From Terana coerulea (lineage: Eukaryota > Basidiomycota > Agaricomycetes > Polyporales > Phanerochaetaceae): DNA of 47,283 bases. The position numbers and the translations under genes were made by a program. Positions 45,441-47,283 of this stretch are shown here, one piece after another. The notes beneath the pieces are model-generated. The model was not told the DNA's origin. It saw only the letters and a program-made list of their open reading frames with translations, and made no database searches. The stretch is from the NCBI GenBank assembly GCA_024811115.1, contig JAKOGH010000545.1, positions 1 through 47,283 on the forward strand, written 5' to 3'. Each line of letters starts with the position of its first letter. Position 1 is the first letter of the stretch.

Positions 45441-46129
45441 CTAGTCACTAGGTGCGCTCTTGCACTGCCTTATCCAGTGCTCTAATGAGGCAAGTAATTA
45501 GAACTTTTGAAAGGAAGTAAGAACTCTGGTTATAATGGTGGTGAGATCATTTTGAAGTAAGTAACAGCTACTTACTATCATGTTATCTGGTAAGCTTACG
45601 TTATACGGGCGCTTAACGCTCGTTTAGAGCGTCTCACCTCTTGACCTTGAACCACCACCATCTCTGTTACCAAAGGTCAGTGCCTTCACTTGTTCCCTTA
45701 CAATCCATAGGCTTGGCATAACTAGAGTGTGTTGCCATATGTTGTATGGCACTTAAAAGCTTGAAAATGCGTCCATATCCAGCTAGATTCCATAAGTGGA
45801 AGTGCGGAGTTTATTTGAATTGTTTATTCATTTCTTGCTGGCTCGTGAAGCTAGAAATGAGTAGAAAATTCAAATAAATTCAAATCAAATCGTAGAAAAT
45901 AGCGATAAATCACAGGAAATTTGTGCTACCTTTTAATTCTCCTAAGAATGGTCTCTGGCCGTTTTATTTACATGGTCTGTACTAAAAGTGCAACTTTTAG
46001 CGATATTATCAAGTTATCACCATCGGCTCTTAGTTTTACAATGCAATCCAACAAGCTAGTAAGCAGATTATATCTTATATATGTTGTTTCTAGCTCAGAT
46101 ATGTGTTATAGCCTCAGTTCATTCTTAGG

Positions 46130-47239
46130 TTCCGATCCCGAGCCGTCTGCCATCGCCGGCCGATTGCGACTTTCACTTCCGACAGTGAATCTAGAAGAGA
46201 TGGACATTACCGGTGCTGTGGAGCCTGCTGAAGATTTAAATGCTGCCAACATTGCTTCACTGCTCCTAGCATCGAAGAAGAGCCAGCTATTGAAGAAGGC
46301 AACGCTATGGAAGTCGATAATGGCGAAGGCAACGTTTTGAATGTCGTAGCATGCTTAACAATTATTTGGACAGAATATATTCTAACCTTTTGGTAGCTTG
46401 CTCAAGAAAGAAGCGATGACAATGTTTATGCGCTCTCAAAGCCCTTAGCCTCTGCCAGGATAGCCGCTCTTCATCGCGTGGAGCTCGTTGATCCAGGAGA
46501 AGCTTGGTACGGTTGGAACACCTTCCAAGCGTAAGATTATATTGCCTAGCAGTGACGTACAATATCTAATCATTGATTTGGTATAGTCTGGGCCTGGAAC
46601 AGAGTCTGAAAGTGGCTCTAATGCTGGTGATGACATCGGCAATCCTGGAACACTTCATTCGGTATCTGTCGGCATGTTCAACTTGTTCTTTTGGATTTAC
46701 ATGCAGCAAGCTCGTGCTGCGTTGACGATTGAAGAAGTCGAAAAAGCATTTGAGGATGTTTGTGACCAATCTCCCTTTGTTCCTCGAGAGTTCGTGCAGC
46801 GTCGCCAGCTCTTTGCAAAGATAGCGACTTTAGCTCACCGCGAAGAAACCGAGTATTCGTTCAATGCAGTCATGGAGAAGTATAAGGAGTACTTGTGCTA
46901 TGCGAGGAATGGATGACAAAGGTAAGTTTGAATTGATAACAGCTTTTAAATTACTTTACTTACATGATCTTTTAGATGTGCTTACGGAGGAGCAAATCTT
47001 TGACAACAGCTTGAAAGACTTGCTTGCTATGTATGATGAAGACATGGACGACTACGAGTTTGAGTTCAACGAAGACTATGCAGCTGTATGTTGTATATTA
47101 AATGTTAAACAGCATTTCTTACTGATTTTTTATAACAAACTAGCCTGCAGAAGATGTGGACATGGACAGTGACTCAGAGGATGTGCCGCGAAGCCTATTG
47201 ATAATATGGAGGAGTTTTACGATGCGTGATTTTGCTTAA
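46130..47239 (+). CDS. Unknown multi-exon gene with acidic segments
   Basis: No family recognised; 5' end and some joins unresolved. Readable parts: EEMDITGAVEPAEDLN (about 46195), then after a TAG acceptor near 46395 SDDNVYALSKPLASARIAAL and PGEAWYGWNTFQA with a GTAAGA donor at about 46531. From about 46585 there is an acidic Gly/Ser segment, then QARAALTIEEVEKAFEDV and REFVQRRQLFAKIATLAHRE. Later exons give LTEEQIFDNSLKDLLAMYDE, DYEFEFNEDYAA and PAEDVDMDSDSEDVPRSLL, with a stop at 47237-47239. Codon use is AT-rich compared with all other genes here. It may belong to an inserted element or a genomic AT-rich block. A frame problem near 46915 remains. Confidence 0.45.
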
Positions 47240-47283
47240 GCTGTAAATTTGACTACGATGCCAAATTATAAACAGGCCAATAT

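Larger units (their letters stand above)
44530..47283. other. AT-rich island to the right edge
   Basis: Base composition drops sharply to AT-rich from about 44.53 kb, unlike the rest of the window. It contains a TA dinucleotide run (44589-44606), tandem hairpin repeats, a duplicated 124-bp unit, CATGTACA-type short repeats (44.99-45.15 kb) and one unknown gene. Could be inserted or heterochromatic DNA; origin unknown. Confidence 0.7.

Noticed and set aside
1..47283. tRNA, rRNA or other structured RNA genes
   Set aside because: No convincing cloverleaf, box A/B pair or rRNA segment was recognised by eye. A covariance-model scan would be needed to exclude small ones.

Overview
The window looks like a nuclear contig of a filamentous basidiomycete, most likely an Agaricomycete (polypore-like placement is inference). 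Genes are cut by many 48-70 nt GT-AG introns, intergenic DNA is moderately GC-rich, and the content is typical of mushroom-forming fungi: class I hydrophobin modules, an F-box family, a fungal Na+/H+ antiporter and a TSC10-type reductase. No prokaryotic or viral gene organisation was seen.

Layout. 1-1885 (-): MFS sugar porter running off the left edge. 2.0-11.2 kb: gene-poor, with a perfect 242-bp inverted repeat pair (2489-2730 / 5454-5695), an imperfect palindrome (9842-10108) and a 340-bp hAT-like MITE with an 8-bp target duplication (10172-10511). 11.3-15.2 kb: a small conserved C-x-x-C protein (-), 3-ketodihydrosphingosine reductase TSC10 (-) and, divergently, an Apq12-like membrane protein (+). 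15.7-23.0 kb: F-box genes (15695-17185 -, 17782-20238 -, 21552-22965 +) and one unrecognised coding-like stretch. 22.6-30.2 kb: a mirrored segmental duplication in which F-box and hydrophobin genes face each other tail-to-tail on both sides. 30.2-36.5 kb: no assignable gene. 36.5-43.2 kb: acyl-CoA oxidase-like gene (+), ribosomal protein S2 (-), Na+/H+ antiporter NHA1 (+). 43.5 kb to the end: decayed direct repeats, then an AT-rich island with tandem repeats and an unknown acidic gene.

The standout system is the pair of hydrophobin genes at 23503-24563 (-) and 28311-29386 (+). Each encodes one secreted precursor made of three hydrophobin modules, joined by short linkers carrying Kex2-type dibasic sites (KKR|N or RKR|N). 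Every undisturbed module has six cysteines rather than eight: C1 and C6 are both missing, and these two form one disulfide in standard hydrophobins. The right copy is fully open (280 aa). The left copy carries a +1/-1 pair of compensating frameshifts that scramble the end of module 1 and erase its first Kex2 site. The neighbouring F-box gene shows the opposite: nearly intact on the left, decayed on the right.

Several otherwise well-preserved genes (MFS porter, acyl-CoA oxidase, two F-box genes, left hydrophobin, small C-x-x-C protein) each carry one or more single-base frame breaks, usually in short G/C runs, whereas TSC10, NHA1, RPS2, F-box gene 1 and the right hydrophobin are clean. Assembly error in homopolymers is a real possibility and affects how the breaks should be read. 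Exon boundaries were derived by eye from splice consensus, frame and family conservation.
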